64,000 nucleotides of DNA from JBBDIK01 sp964640385 (GTDB taxonomy: Bacteria > Actinomycetota > UBA4738 > JBBDHU01), in contig CAZXFL010000001.1 of assembly GCA_964640385.1 (NCBI GenBank), positions 62,001 through 126,000 of the forward strand. The letters run 5' to 3'. Shown piece by piece: positions 44,065 to 53,400 of this stretch; within the stretch, counting starts at the first letter, position 1, and each line of letters starts with the position of its first letter. The notes under the pieces are model-generated. The model was not told the origin of the DNA and ran no database searches. It saw only the letters and a list, made by a program, of their open reading frames with translations. A program made the position numbers and the translations under genes.

Positions 44065-44116
44065 TTCCCGCGCTGAAGCGAAACCGTTAGGTAACCCTGA
44101 AAGGAACGCATCGGAT

Positions 44117-44962
44117 ATGGGCGCCGCACTCCTAGTCACCCTCCGCGAAGGCATCGAAGCAGTCCTGATCATCACCATCGTCCTCGCCTACCTGAAGCAG
44201 CTCGGCCGCTCCGACAAGGCGAGGCTCGTCTGGTGGGGAACCGGAGTCGCGACCGCCCTGAGCCTGGTCGCCGGAGGCGCCATCGTCGCTGTGGGCGCCG
44301 AGTTCGAGGGCCGCACCGAGGAGCTCTTCGAGGGACTGGTGAGCCTCGCGGCCGTCGCCGTCCTCACGTGGATGATCTTCTGGATGCGCCGCCAGGGCGC
44401 CCGCATCAAGTCCGAGCTCCAGGAGCGCGTCGACTCCGCGCTCATCGGTGGCGGGCTCGCCCTGGCCGGCGTCGCGTTCTTCGCGGTCCTGCGCGAGGGC
44501 CTCGAAACGGTGCTGTTCCTGTTCAGCGCCAACAAGGCGACCGGCGTCAACGCGTGGACAACCGTCATCGGCGGCCTCCTCGGGCTCGCGATCGCCGCCG
44601 CGCTCGGCTACCTCCTCTACCGGGGAGGGATCAAGCTCAACATGCGGACCTTTTTCAAAGTCACGGGCGGCCTGATCCTGATCGTCGCGGCCGGACTGTT
44701 CGCGTTCTCGATCCACGAGCTGCAGGAGGCCGGTCTCCTCCCCTTCCTGACCCAGACGGCGTGGGACACGTCGGCCGTCCTGCCCGACGAGACCGGGATC
44801 GGCGCGATCCTGCGAGCCCTGTTCGGGTATCACGCGGACCCATCGGTCTTGGAGGTGGTCGCGTGGATCGGCTACCTGCTGGTGACCGGGATCTACTTCT
44901 TCCGTCCACCGAAGCCGCTCCCGGCGCTTGCACCGGCCCCGACGGCGGCGACGACGGGCTAA
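44117..44962 (+). CDS. FTR1/EfeU-family iron permease
   Basis: 281-aa membrane protein with seven predicted spans. The two iron-binding REXXE motifs are REGIE (residues 10-14) and REGLE (126-130), the diagnostic pair of the oxidase-dependent Fe transporter family. I start at ATG 44117; the frame is open to 44015 but the added residues are not family-like. No EfeO, EfeB or multicopper oxidase is adjacent; the only copper protein in the window is the cupredoxin lipoprotein 19 kb away. Metals other than iron are possible for some members. Confidence 0.92.
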   Translation: MGAALLVTLREGIEAVLIITIVLAYLKQLGRSDKARLVWWGTGVATALSLVAGGAIVAVGAEFEGRTEELFEGLVSLAAVAVLTWMIFWMRRQGARIKSELQERVDSALIGGGLALAGVAFFAVLREGLETVLFLFSANKATGVNAWTTVIGGLLGLAIAAALGYLLYRGGIKLNMRTFFKVTGGLILIVAAGLFAFSIHELQEAGLLPFLTQTAWDTSAVLPDETGIGAILRALFGYHADPSVLEVVAWIGYLLVTGIYFFRPPKPLPALAPAPTAATTG

Positions 44963-45205
44963 CCACCCTCGACACCCTGAGCCCCACCGCAACCGCAACG
45001 CCGCTGCATATCCGGCGTGTCGCGGCCGTATGGGATATCCGCATCAACGATGGCGGCGATGCGCTCGTGGCGGTCGGTCGGTTGACCCTCTCATCGGCGA
45101 TCGTTGAACGTGTCACTTTTTCCACGAACTTTTCTGTCATCGCGACGATGCCGATGACCTGCGGCGCTTCGTGCGAGACCTTGGGCCGCAATGGTTTCAC
45201 GGGCA
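44963..45205 (+). other. Non-coding stretch after the iron permease
   Basis: No credible ORF. It holds an eight-base inverted repeat TCATCGGC (45091-45098)/GCCGATGA (45150-45157) around an AT-richer 51-base centre that includes CACTTTTTCC. It could be a regulatory site upstream of the RNA promoter at 45206, but nothing specific is recognised. Confidence 0.4.
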
Positions 45206-45234
45206 TTGACACGCCTAGGGCGCCTTGCTAGTTT
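45206..45234 (+). promoter_or_regulatory. Promoter for the orphan structured RNA
   Basis: Perfect TTGACA (45206-45211), 17-base spacer, TAGTTT (45229-45234, 3/6). The predicted start at about 45241 coincides with the first base of a 12-bp terminal stem. No + strand ORF follows. Confidence 0.6.
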
Positions 45235-45240
45235 TCGCAC

Positions 45241-45513
45241 CGGCCCCGAGCGGTCGCAGGAACCGTAGGAGCCGAGGAGCACTCCGGACCAACGGAGCGG
45301 AACGCGGAACGCGGAAGACGCAACGAGGCGGCAACGTCACGGAGCGACGACGGCGAGACGCGGGGCGCATCGCCGGGGGGTGACGATCCGGCACCGCGGT
45401 CCCGGGTCGCTCGGGGCCGACTCTTGGCGGGTCGAAGGACCGAGTAGATAACGCTCGCGTATGGGGAAGGCGTGAGCGGCTCCAAAGGTCCTTCGGCCCG
45501 TCCTTTCGTTTTC
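45241..45513 (+). ncRNA. Predicted orphan structured RNA, family not recognised
   Basis: Domain 1: CGGCCCCGAGCG (45241-45252) pairs perfectly with CGCTCGGGGCCG (45408-45419). Inside, GGAACCG (45259-45265) pairs with CGGTCCC (45397-45403, one mismatch), GCCG with CGGC (45389-45392), and CACTCCGG (45280-45287) with a G-rich strand at 45373-45382. The apical ~70 bases are purine-rich with GCGGAA repeats. Domain 2: 13-bp stem 45429-45441/45487-45499 enclosing an 8-bp hairpin (45452-45459/45471-45478), then TCCTTTCGTTTTC. Pairs T432-G496 and G457-T473 are G-U wobbles only on this strand. It lacks the conserved sequence blocks of RNase P, tmRNA and SRP RNA; a 6S-like or raiA-type RNA is conceivable. 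Spacing from the promoter supports it. Confidence 0.55.
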
Positions 45514-45541
45514 ACCAACGCTTTCCCCGGGGCACGCAACG

Positions 45542-46747
45542 TCAGCGGGATCGCAGCGTCCGCACCGCCTCATCTTCCGACCCGAGCGAGACCCACTGAC
45601 CCGCGTTCACCTCGGAGACCGAGATGTCGCGTGCACCCGGCTCGAGTTCACCATTTGCCGAGAATCGGTAGGTCCGAGCAAGCCCATCAGTCTCGACGAG
45701 CTCATCCACGGCGGCGATCAGGTCTCCTCTGGTCCTTGCGCCCGCCCGAACCGCCTCGATCAACACTTGGCCCGCGTCCCAACCCTCAGCCGAGTACACT
45801 CCCGGCGGGCCACCAAACTTCGCCTGGTACTCCTGGATGAAAGCCTGCAGGGGGAGGTCGGACCCGCCGGTCACGTCCACGCAGGGACAGACGGACAGCG
45901 TGCCGTCGGCGCCCCCTGCGGCGTGGGTCAGGTACGCATCGTTGCGCGTCGCATCGCCTCCGACGAGTCGCACGTCGGTGTCCCCGGCACGATCGAGTTC
46001 CTCGCGGAGGACGGCACCGTCCGCTCCGCCGCCGCTCCAGAACACCGCCTGGCAATGACTCGCATGGATCTCTTCGGCGAGCCCGATCATGTCTTCGGCC
46101 CCGGGTTCCACGAGGAGCGTCCCTTGCGTCTGCACGCCCCGGTCGGCCAGAGCATCCGTGACCGCCCGTCCCAGCCGAACGCTCCGCGCATCGTCCGAGC
46201 CCGCGGTGCAGACCCGGCGCGGCTCGAGCGCATCGATGACGCGTGCGGCCGCCTCCGCTTGCTCCTCATCCGAGGGGACAAGCCGCCGGTAACCGGCGGC
46301 TTCGGACCCTCCAGCCGAAGCCCCGGCGGGCGACAGGTCGATCGTCGGGACCCCTGCGCCCAGCAGCTGGCCGCGCACCTGGTCTGCCTCGGGAGCGGAC
46401 GACCACGTCACGGCCGCGACGACCTCAGGATCCTCCACGACCTCCTCCCGCACGGCTTCGGCGGCTATGGTCGGATCCTCCGTCGTGTCGACGCCGAACG
46501 CCACCAGGCCGACGGGCAGTTCCCCCTGCTCGTTGATCCGGTCCAGCGCCAAGCGGGTTCCTTCCAGCGCCCGGTTCGCAGGACCGCTGTTCGGCCCGGT
46601 GAGGGCGCCGATCAAGGCGACCTTCAGGTCCGGGCGATCCGCCAGGGGTGGCCGCGTCGGAACGGCCCCCGGCGGAAGGTCGCGGCATGCGGCGAGCAAG
46701 ACCGCGACCATCATCAGGGCTCCCGCGAAGGAGCGAGTGGGCTTCAT
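45542..46747 (-). CDS. LivK-like periplasmic-binding lipoprotein (peripla_BP_6)
   Basis: 401 aa. Signal peptide with lipobox VLLAAC (Cys21), then a type-I periplasmic-binding fold: LKVALIGALTGPNSGPANRA, GTRLALDRINEQGELPVG, VVAAVTWSSAPEADQV, PTIDLSPAGAS, YRRLVPSDEEQAEAAA, HCQAVFWSGGGADGAV and VYSAEGWDAGQVLIEAV. The family binds branched-chain amino acids or amides, or serves as a receptor. No LivH/M/F/G genes are adjacent, so it is an orphan. A TAGACT box lies nine bases before ATG 46747. Confidence 0.87.
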   Translation of the reverse strand: MKPTRSFAGALMMVAVLLAACRDLPPGAVPTRPPLADRPDLKVALIGALTGPNSGPANRALEGTRLALDRINEQGELPVGLVAFGVDTTEDPTIAAEAVREEVVEDPEVVAAVTWSSAPEADQVRGQLLGAGVPTIDLSPAGASAGGSEAAGYRRLVPSDEEQAEAAARVIDALEPRRVCTAGSDDARSVRLGRAVTDALADRGVQTQGTLLVEPGAEDMIGLAEEIHASHCQAVFWSGGGADGAVLREELDRAGDTDVRLVGGDATRNDAYLTHAAGGADGTLSVCPCVDVTGGSDLPLQAFIQEYQAKFGGPPGVYSAEGWDAGQVLIEAVRAGARTRGDLIAAVDELVETDGLARTYRFSANGELEPGARDISVSEVNAGQWVSLGSEDEAVRTLRSR

Positions 46748-46801
46748 GCGGGCTGTAGTCTAGGTTCGCGCGGGCGCCGGCGCGCACGGCGCTCCTGCGA
46801 C

Positions 46802-46885
46802 GCCGGGATGGTGGAATTGGCAGACACGCGGGACTCAAAATCCCGTGGGCGAAAGCCCGTGAGGGTTCGACCCCCTCTCCCGGCA
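46802..46885 (+). tRNA. tRNA-Leu (anticodon CAA)
   Basis: Acceptor arms GCCGGGA/TCCCGGC, anticodon stem CGGGA/TCCCG with loop CTCAAAA (CAA), class II variable arm GGGCGAAAGCCC, and T arm with GGTTCGACC. Discriminator A; the CCA is not encoded. The convergent trpA stop is only five bases away. Confidence 0.95.
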
Positions 46886-46890
46886 CGTCG

Positions 46891-47670
46891 CTATGCGGGG
46901 ATCGCCGCCCGGAACTCCTTGGCCAGGGCGATGGCCCCCGCGAAGTCGCCCGTGAGCATGGGAGCGACAAGCGCGCTCCCGACGGCCACCCCATCCGCGA
47001 AGGTGCACTGCTCCGCAGCTTCGTCCGGTGTGCTGACGCCGATCCCCACGAGGAGGGGCCGGTCGGTCAGCGGCCGCAGCGCCTCGATCACGTCGCGAGA
47101 TGCTCCGCTCAGCGTCCCTCGCTGGCCGGTCACCCCGTAGGTGGCCACGCAGTAGACCCAGCCGCGGGACGCGTCGGCGACCTGCTGCATCCGCTCGGTC
47201 GACGTCCCCGGCGCGGCCAGGAACACCGGGGCCAGCCCCGCCGCGTAGCATCGTTCCGCGAACCCGGCGCCTTCATCCACCGGGAGATCGGGAACGATGA
47301 ACCCAGAGACACCGGCGTCGAGCGACGCCGCGATCCAGGCCTCCTCCCCCATCGCCAGGATCGGGTTCAGGTAGCCCATCAGCAGCACCGGGATCGACAG
47401 GTTCGCTTCCTGCACGAGGGCGAACGCGTCCTTGGGATGGAACCCGGCCTCCAGCGCTCGACGCGACGCCTCCTGGATCACGCTGCCGTCGACCACCGGA
47501 TCGGAGAAGGGCACCCCGACCTCGATGGCATCGGCTCCCGCCGCCTCGAACTCCTGCAGGAGTTCGGCGTCGACGCCGAAGAGGCCGCTCGTCACGTAGG
47601 GCACGAACACCTTGCCCCCGCCGGCGATCCGTGCGCGCAGCGCGTCCTCGAGCACGAACCCCGTGTTCAC
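46891..47670 (-). CDS. trpA: Tryptophan synthase alpha chain
   Basis: 259-aa TIM barrel releasing indole from indole-3-glycerol phosphate. Catalytic Glu50 in IEVGVPFSDP and Asp61 in VVDGSVIQ; phosphate loop GIGVSTPDEA and VAVGSALV. It starts at ATG 47670, which overlaps the trpB stop, so alpha and beta are made together. Confidence 0.98.
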   Translation of the reverse strand: MNTGFVLEDALRARIAGGGKVFVPYVTSGLFGVDAELLQEFEAAGADAIEVGVPFSDPVVDGSVIQEASRRALEAGFHPKDAFALVQEANLSIPVLLMGYLNPILAMGEEAWIAASLDAGVSGFIVPDLPVDEGAGFAERCYAAGLAPVFLAAPGTSTERMQQVADASRGWVYCVATYGVTGQRGTLSGASRDVIEALRPLTDRPLLVGIGVSTPDEAAEQCTFADGVAVGSALVAPMLTGDFAGAIALAKEFRAAIPA

Positions 47671-48884
47671 CCGAGCACCACGTCTTCACCCAGCGCCTTA
47701 CGAACGCTGTCGAGGTCCTTGTCCCCTCGCCCGGAGAGACAGATGAGCACGGACGAGCCCTCCGGGAGTGGCTGATCCAACAGCCAACCGATCACGTGCG
47801 AGGGCTCCAAGGCCGGAAGGATCCCCTCGGTCCTGGCCAGCGCCTGGAACCCGGCCAGCGCCTGCTCGTCGGTCGCGGCCACGTATCGCGCCAGGCCCGC
47901 ATCCTTGAGGTAGGAATGCTCGGGTCCAACGCCCGGGTAATCGAGCCCGGCCGAGATCGAATGCGTCGCTGCCACCTGCCCATCCTCGTCCTGGAGGAGG
48001 TACGAGCGAGCGCCGTGGAGCACCCCCGGCTGCCCGAGCGAGAGCGACCGGCAGTGCTCCCCGAGTCCATCCCCGCGGCCACCTGCCTCCACACCGATCA
48101 GGGCCGGGCCCTGTCCGATGAACGCGGTGAACATGCCGATCGCGTTCGAACCCCCGCCCACGCAGGCTAAGACGGCATCCGGATCGACGCCCTCCTCCTC
48201 GGCGAACTGCACCCGGGCCTCATCGCCTATCACTCGCTGGAAGTCCCGCACCATCGCGGGGAAAGGGTGACCCCCGACCACCGACCCGATCACGTAATGC
48301 GTGTCGCGAACGCTGGCTGCCCAGTCGCGCAGCGCCTCGTTGATGGCGTCCTTCAGCGTCCGGGACCCGCTGGTGACGGGAACCACCTCGGCGCCCAGCA
48401 GTTTCATCCGCGCCACGTTCGGGGCCTGGCGCACCGTGTCCTCTTCGCCCATGTACACGACGCACGGCAGCCCGAACAGTGCGCAGGCGGTCGCCGTCGC
48501 CACGCCGTGCTGCCCGGCACCGGTCTCGGCGATGATCCGCTCCTTTCCCAGCCGCCGCGCCAAGAGCACCTGTCCGATCGTGTTGTTGATCTTGTGCGCC
48601 CCCGTGTGCGCGAGGTCCTCCCGCTTGAAATAGACGCGGTACCCGAGTTCGTCGGACAGGTGCGACGCGTAGGTCAGGGGCGTCGGGCGTCCCACGTAGG
48701 AGGCGAGCAGGTCGTCCAGTTCACCGCGGAACGAGCTATCGACACGCAGCTCCGACCACCACCGGGCCAACTCGTCGTGCGCCGGGATCAGGACCTCCGG
48801 CACATACCGCCCGCCGAAAGTCCCGAACCGCCCGCGCGGGTCGGGCGATGCTTCCTCGGCCGACGCCACGTCCGTTGCGCTCAT
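47667..48884 (-). CDS. trpB: Tryptophan synthase beta chain
   Basis: 405-aa PLP enzyme condensing indole and serine. PLP-Lys98 in HTGAHKINN, FGGRYVPE at the N-terminus, AETGAGQHGVATA, and the phosphate-binding GGGSNAIGMF. This is the TrpB1 type that pairs with TrpA. It starts at ATG 48884 in an ATGA overlap with trpC. Confidence 0.98.
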   Translation of the reverse strand: MSATDVASAEEASPDPRGRFGTFGGRYVPEVLIPAHDELARWWSELRVDSSFRGELDDLLASYVGRPTPLTYASHLSDELGYRVYFKREDLAHTGAHKINNTIGQVLLARRLGKERIIAETGAGQHGVATATACALFGLPCVVYMGEEDTVRQAPNVARMKLLGAEVVPVTSGSRTLKDAINEALRDWAASVRDTHYVIGSVVGGHPFPAMVRDFQRVIGDEARVQFAEEEGVDPDAVLACVGGGSNAIGMFTAFIGQGPALIGVEAGGRGDGLGEHCRSLSLGQPGVLHGARSYLLQDEDGQVAATHSISAGLDYPGVGPEHSYLKDAGLARYVAATDEQALAGFQALARTEGILPALEPSHVIGWLLDQPLPEGSSVLICLSGRGDKDLDSVRKALGEDVVLG

Positions 48885-49654
48885 ACCGCTGCCCCCAGCA
48901 GTTCCCGGAGCTTCTCGCCGGGATCGTCGGCTTCCATGAGCGCCGTCCCCACGAGGATCGCGTCGGCGCCCGCATCGGTGGCGCGCCTGACCTGCTCGCG
49001 CGTCGAGATCCCGCTCTCGAACACGGCGACCCGGTCGTCGGGCACCGCCCCAAGCAGCTCGAGCGCGCGTCCCTCGTCAACCTCCAGGGTCTCCAGGTCG
49101 CGGGCGTTCACGCCGATGACACCGGCTCCGCTCGCAACCGCACGATCGAGGTCATCGCGTCCGAACGCCTCCACCAAGGCCTCCATGCCGAGCTCGTGCG
49201 CGGCCGCCAACAGTGTCGCAAGCTCGGACGCCGACAGCGACGTCGCGATCAGCAGCACCGCGTCTGCGCCCTCCGCGCGCGATTCGATCACCTGCGAGGG
49301 ATGGACGAGGAAGTCTTTCCGCAGCACCGGCACCTCCACCTCCCGCCGGACAGCGCGCAGATCGGCGAGGGATCCGTGGAAGTGCTTCGGCTCGGTCAAG
49401 ACCGAGATCCCGGCGGCGCCCGCGTCCGTGTAGGCGCGAGCCTGCGCGGCGGGGTCGGTCGTGCGGATCTCGCCGGCTGACGGCGAGGCCTGCTTGACTT
49501 CCGCGATGACGGCCGGTGTTCCGGACCGGAGCGCCGCCGCGAAGGCCCGGGCGGGCGGCTGCAGACGAGCACGCTCGAGCAGCGTCACGTCATCCAGTGG
49601 CTGCGCGTCGAGGCCGTGACGCACCTCGGCAACATGGTCGGAGAGGAAGCCCAT
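48881..49654 (-). CDS. trpC: Indole-3-glycerol phosphate synthase
   Basis: 257-aa TIM barrel. Active-site blocks: VIAEVKQASPSAGEI (Lys), ISVLTEPKHFHGS, VPVLRKDFLVHPSQV (Lys), GVNARDLETLEVD and VFESGISTREQV. The start ATG 49654 lies six bases after TAGAAT with no Shine-Dalgarno, so trpCBA seems to begin with a leaderless gene and has no room for a leader-peptide attenuator. No trpF is fused or adjacent. Confidence 0.97.
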   Translation of the reverse strand: MGFLSDHVAEVRHGLDAQPLDDVTLLERARLQPPARAFAAALRSGTPAVIAEVKQASPSAGEIRTTDPAAQARAYTDAGAAGISVLTEPKHFHGSLADLRAVRREVEVPVLRKDFLVHPSQVIESRAEGADAVLLIATSLSASELATLLAAAHELGMEALVEAFGRDDLDRAVASGAGVIGVNARDLETLEVDEGRALELLGAVPDDRVAVFESGISTREQVRRATDAGADAILVGTALMEADDPGEKLRELLGAAV

Positions 49655-49660
49655 CCCACG

Positions 49661-49666
49661 ATTCTA
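49661..49666 (-). promoter_or_regulatory. -10 box for leaderless trpCBA
   Basis: TAGAAT (5/6) on the - strand, CGTGGG spacer, then ATG 49654, in the 37-base gap after the HisA-like gene. Confidence 0.55.
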
Positions 49667-49691
49667 CGGGGCGAGTGTTCTGCAGGCCCGC

Positions 49692-50405
49692 TCAGGCGGC
49701 GTGCTCGCGGATCGCGGCGGCGAGGTCGATCCCGCCCTCGTAGACCGAGCGCCCCACGACCGCGCCCTCGGCGCCGCTGGCGGCGACCTCCTGCAGATGC
49801 TCGAGCGACGCGATCCCCCCTGCCGCGATCACCGGCCGCCCCGTAGCGACCAGCTGTGTGATCCCTTCGAGGTTGGGTCCGGAGAGCTCCCCCACCCGTG
49901 CCACCGACGTGCGGACGAACCGCGTGGCACCGATCTCGATCAACCAGTCGACCGTCCCGCCGATGCTGATCTCCAGTGGGGGACGTCCGCGTGGCACGAT
50001 GCGCGGACCGTCGATCTCCAGACCGATCGCCAGCCGCTCCCCGAGTTCCGCGACGAGCATCTCCACCGGCATCCGATTCGCGAGGGCAGCGGAGCCCAGG
50101 ACGATGCGCTCGGCCCCGACCTCCAACATCCTCTCGATGTCGGCATGGGAGGCGACGCCGCCGCTCGCCTGCACCTTGAGCCCCAACTGACTCACCCGGG
50201 TCACCACGTCCGCATTGGCCATCGCGCCCTCGAACGCGAGGTTCATGTCCACCACGTGAACCCAGGTCGCCCCGGCCTGCGCGAACGACTCCGCCGCAGC
50301 CAGCGGGTCGCCCCCGAACTCCTCCACGGGAACCCGGGTGCCCCCGGAGAACCTCGCGAGCGTTCCATCGAACACGTCGATGGCCGGGATCACATCGAAA
50401 GCCAC
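49692..50405 (-). CDS. HisA/PriA-like phosphoribosyl isomerase barrel, catalytic acid replaced
   Basis: 237-aa (beta/alpha)8 barrel of the HisA/HisF/PriA family. It keeps the base Asp10 (IPAIDV), phosphate loops SGGVASHADI and GGIASLEHL, and LGSAALANR. The segment equivalent to TDITKDGTLGGPN of PriA reads TSVARVGELSGPN, so the general acid Asp is Ser167; DLDGA is also altered to DMNLA. PriA of actinobacteria serves both His and Trp pathways, and no trpF is nearby, but with this change either activity is doubtful. The start is GTG 50405, six bases after TAGGCT. It could be a divergent isomerase with a different substrate. Confidence 0.72.
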   Translation of the reverse strand: MAFDVIPAIDVFDGTLARFSGGTRVPVEEFGGDPLAAAESFAQAGATWVHVVDMNLAFEGAMANADVVTRVSQLGLKVQASGGVASHADIERMLEVGAERIVLGSAALANRMPVEMLVAELGERLAIGLEIDGPRIVPRGRPPLEISIGGTVDWLIEIGATRFVRTSVARVGELSGPNLEGITQLVATGRPVIAAGGIASLEHLQEVAASGAEGAVVGRSVYEGGIDLAAAIREHAA

Positions 50406-50411
50406 GTTGGC

Positions 50412-50417
50412 AGCCTA
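50412..50417 (-). promoter_or_regulatory. Possible -10 box of the HisA-like gene
   Basis: TAGGCT (3/6) exactly six bases before GTG 50405. Weak alone, but it repeats the spacing seen at uvrB, uvrC, trpC and the HAD gene. Confidence 0.3.
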
Positions 50418-50428
50418 GCCGGGATGGC

Positions 50429-53400
50429 TCATGCAGCGGTAGAGCCGCCGACCGGTTCCTGACGGACCGCGTGGGGCCCCAGCAGGACCCGCAGTTCGGA
50501 GAGCAGCCCGGCGGTCGGATCGACCTTGTAGCCATCTCCGAGGCGCAGCGGGGTCACGCCCGCCTCCCCGACCAGGCGCATCATCACCGGCGTCGTGCCG
50601 GGGTTCGCGGCCAGGACCTCCTTGAGCTGGGCGAGCATCCCGTTCGTACAGCTCGCGGCCGGGACTTCGACGATGACCGGATCTCCGGGTGCCGAGGGCG
50701 CCTCGCGCCCGCCGCCGCTGCCTCTGGCCGTTTCGAGCGGCCTGACCTCCACGGCGCGGAGTTGAAGTTCCCGGCCCCGCAGATCGACCCGGCCGGTAAC
50801 CACGACCATCTGGTCGACCGCGATCAGATCGGGCGCCTGCTCGTAGATGTTCGGGAACGCCACCGCCGACACACCGCCGGCCAGATCCTCGACGCGGAAG
50901 AGCGCGTACGGCTCGCCCTTCTTCGTATAGCGGCGCGCCACGGTCGCGATGATGCCCCCGACGGTGACCAAGTCACCGTCGCCCTTGTTCCCCAGGTGCG
51001 TGATCTCGGTATCGGTCTGGCGGATCAGGGCATCCGTCACCTCCAGCAGGGGGTGGTCGGTCACGTACTGGCCGAGCATCTCCTTCTCCAGGCGCAGGAA
51101 GTCTCGCTTGTCGAACTCCTCGCCGGCCAGTACCGACTCGTCGATCTCCGTCGCTCCGGCTTCGTCGCCGGTCCCGCCGCCGCCGCCGAAGAGCGAGAAT
51201 TGACCCGCTGCCTCGGCCTTGCGCTCGGAGACGATCGGACCCGACACCTTGTCGTAGCCCTCGATCAGCCCGCGGCGCGTGTAGCCCATCGAGTCGAACG
51301 CGCCCGCCAGGACCGAGCTCTCGAGCACCTTCTTGGTCAGCACCCCCGGATCGACCTTGCGGCAGAAGTCGGTGAACGAGGAGAACGCGCTGTACTTGTC
51401 GCGCGCCGCGATGATCTGCTGGACGGCGCCCTCGCCCACGTTGCGCACCGCCGAGAGCCCGTATCGGATCTTCGGTTTCCCGTCCGTCGTCGGGCGGAAG
51501 TTGATCCCGGACTCGTTGACGTCCGGCGGCAGGACCTCGATGTCCATCGAGCGGCACGCGTACAGGTAGAACGGCTTCTTATCCTTGTCACCCTTGACGC
51601 TGGTCAGCATCGCCGCCATGAACTCGACCGGGTGATGCGCTTTCAGGAAGGCGGTCTGGTAGGCGACGTACGCGTAGGCGCACGCGTGCGAAGCGTTGAA
51701 ACCGTAGTCGGCGAACGGCTCCATCAGGTCGAACAGCTCGCGCGCCAACTTCTCCGGGTAGCCGTTCTCGATCGTCCCGGCCGTGAACTTCTGGCGGTGC
51801 TTGGCGACTGCGTCGCGCTTCTTCTTGCCCATGACCGAACGCAGGTCGTCGGCTTCGGCCATCGAGTAGCCGGCGACGAGCACGGCCAGTTGCATGACCT
51901 GCTCCTGGTAGACCATGACGCCGTAGGTCCCCCCGAGGATCTCCTCCAGGTCCGGATGCGGGTACGTCACCGGACGCCGCCCATGCTTGCGTTCCGCGTA
52001 CTCGATGTGCATCCCCTGGTTCAGGGGTCCGGGGCGGTACAGGGCGACCAGGGCCATCAGGTCCTCGAACCGGTCCGGCGCAAGGCTCTTGATCAGCTCG
52101 CGCATGCCGCCGGACTCCATCTGGAAGACGCCGGTGGTGTCGGCACGGCAGAGCATCGCGTACGTCTCAGCATCGTCCAGGGGGATATGGTCGATGTCCA
52201 GGTCCACCCCGCGCCGACGCAGGTGCATCACCGTGTCCTCGATCACGGAAAGGTTGCGGAGGCCGAGGAAGTCCATCTTGAGCAGGCCGAGTTTCTCGAC
52301 GCCGTGCATGTCGAACTGCGTCACGATGCGCCGCGAGTCGTCGCGCGAGTCCTTGGCGAGCTTGAGCGGCAGGTAGTTCACGAGCGGCGCATCGCCGATC
52401 ACGACGCCCGCGGCGTGGACCGAGTCCTCGCGCCGCAGTCCCTCCAGGGCCCGGGCGCTGTCGATGATCTCCTGCGCCTCCGGCTCTTGCAGGTACGCCG
52501 CCTTCAGCTCCGGCGACAGCTCGAGTGCCTGCTCGATCGGGTAGTCGCGGCCCATGATGGCGGGCGGGTACATCTTGGCGATGCGGTCCCCCACCGACGC
52601 CGGGAACCCGAGCACGCGCGCAGAGTCGCGGATGCCCTGCTTCCCCTTGATCGTCTGGAACGTGATGATCTGCGCGACGTGGTCCTCGCCGTACTTCTGG
52701 GCGACGTACCGGATCACCTCGTCACGCCGACGTTCGTCGAAGTCCATGTCGATATCGGGCATCTGGATGCGGCCGGGGTTCAGGAACCGCTCGAAGATCA
52801 GGGAGTACCGCAGCGGGTCCAGATCGGTGATCCGCAGGCAGTACGACACGACCGAGCCGGCCGCTGACCCGCGCCCCGGACCCACGCGGATCCCACTGTC
52901 ACGGGCGAAACGGATCAGGTCCCACACGATAAGGAAGTAGCCGGCGAACCCCATGTCCGAGATGACGCCCAGTTCGTGGTCGATCCGCTCACGGATCTCA
53001 GAGGTGACCTCGCCGTAGCGCTCGACGGCGCCCTCGTCGACCAATCGCCGCAGGTACGTATCCCGGTCCATCCCGTCCGGGGAATCGAAATGCGGCACCC
53101 GGAACTCCGTCCGTCCCTCGACCAGGACCCGCTCCAGCTCGGCGATCGGCTCGATCATCTCGGCGATCGCGAGTGTGGTGTCGCAGGCATCCGGGAGTTC
53201 ACGGAAGACCTGACGCATCTCCTGCGGCGACTTCAGATAGAAGTGGTCGCCGTCGAAGCGCAGTCGGTCGGTATCGGATTGCTTCTTCTGCTGCTGGATG
53301 CACAGCAGGATGTCGTGTGCCTGGGCGTCCGAGCGCTCGGTGTAATGCAGGTCGTTCGTGGCGACCATCGGGATGCCGGTCGTCGCGGCGAGCTCGATCA

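Noticed and set aside
45241..45420. RNase P RNA
   Set aside because: GAGGAGCACTCCGGAC resembles the GAGGAAAGTCCGGGC block, but the other universal blocks (ACAGAAA, GGTAAGAGC) are absent and the element is too short.
45228..45539. 103-codon open frame on the - strand across the putative RNA
   Set aside because: Arg/Ser/Pro-rich composition with no hydrophobic core, no ribosome site, and it covers the paired segments; the promoter and wobble pairs favour a + strand non-coding RNA.
49655..49691. trp leader-peptide attenuator
   Set aside because: Only 37 bases before trpC, holding a -10 box six bases from ATG; no leader ORF with Trp codons.
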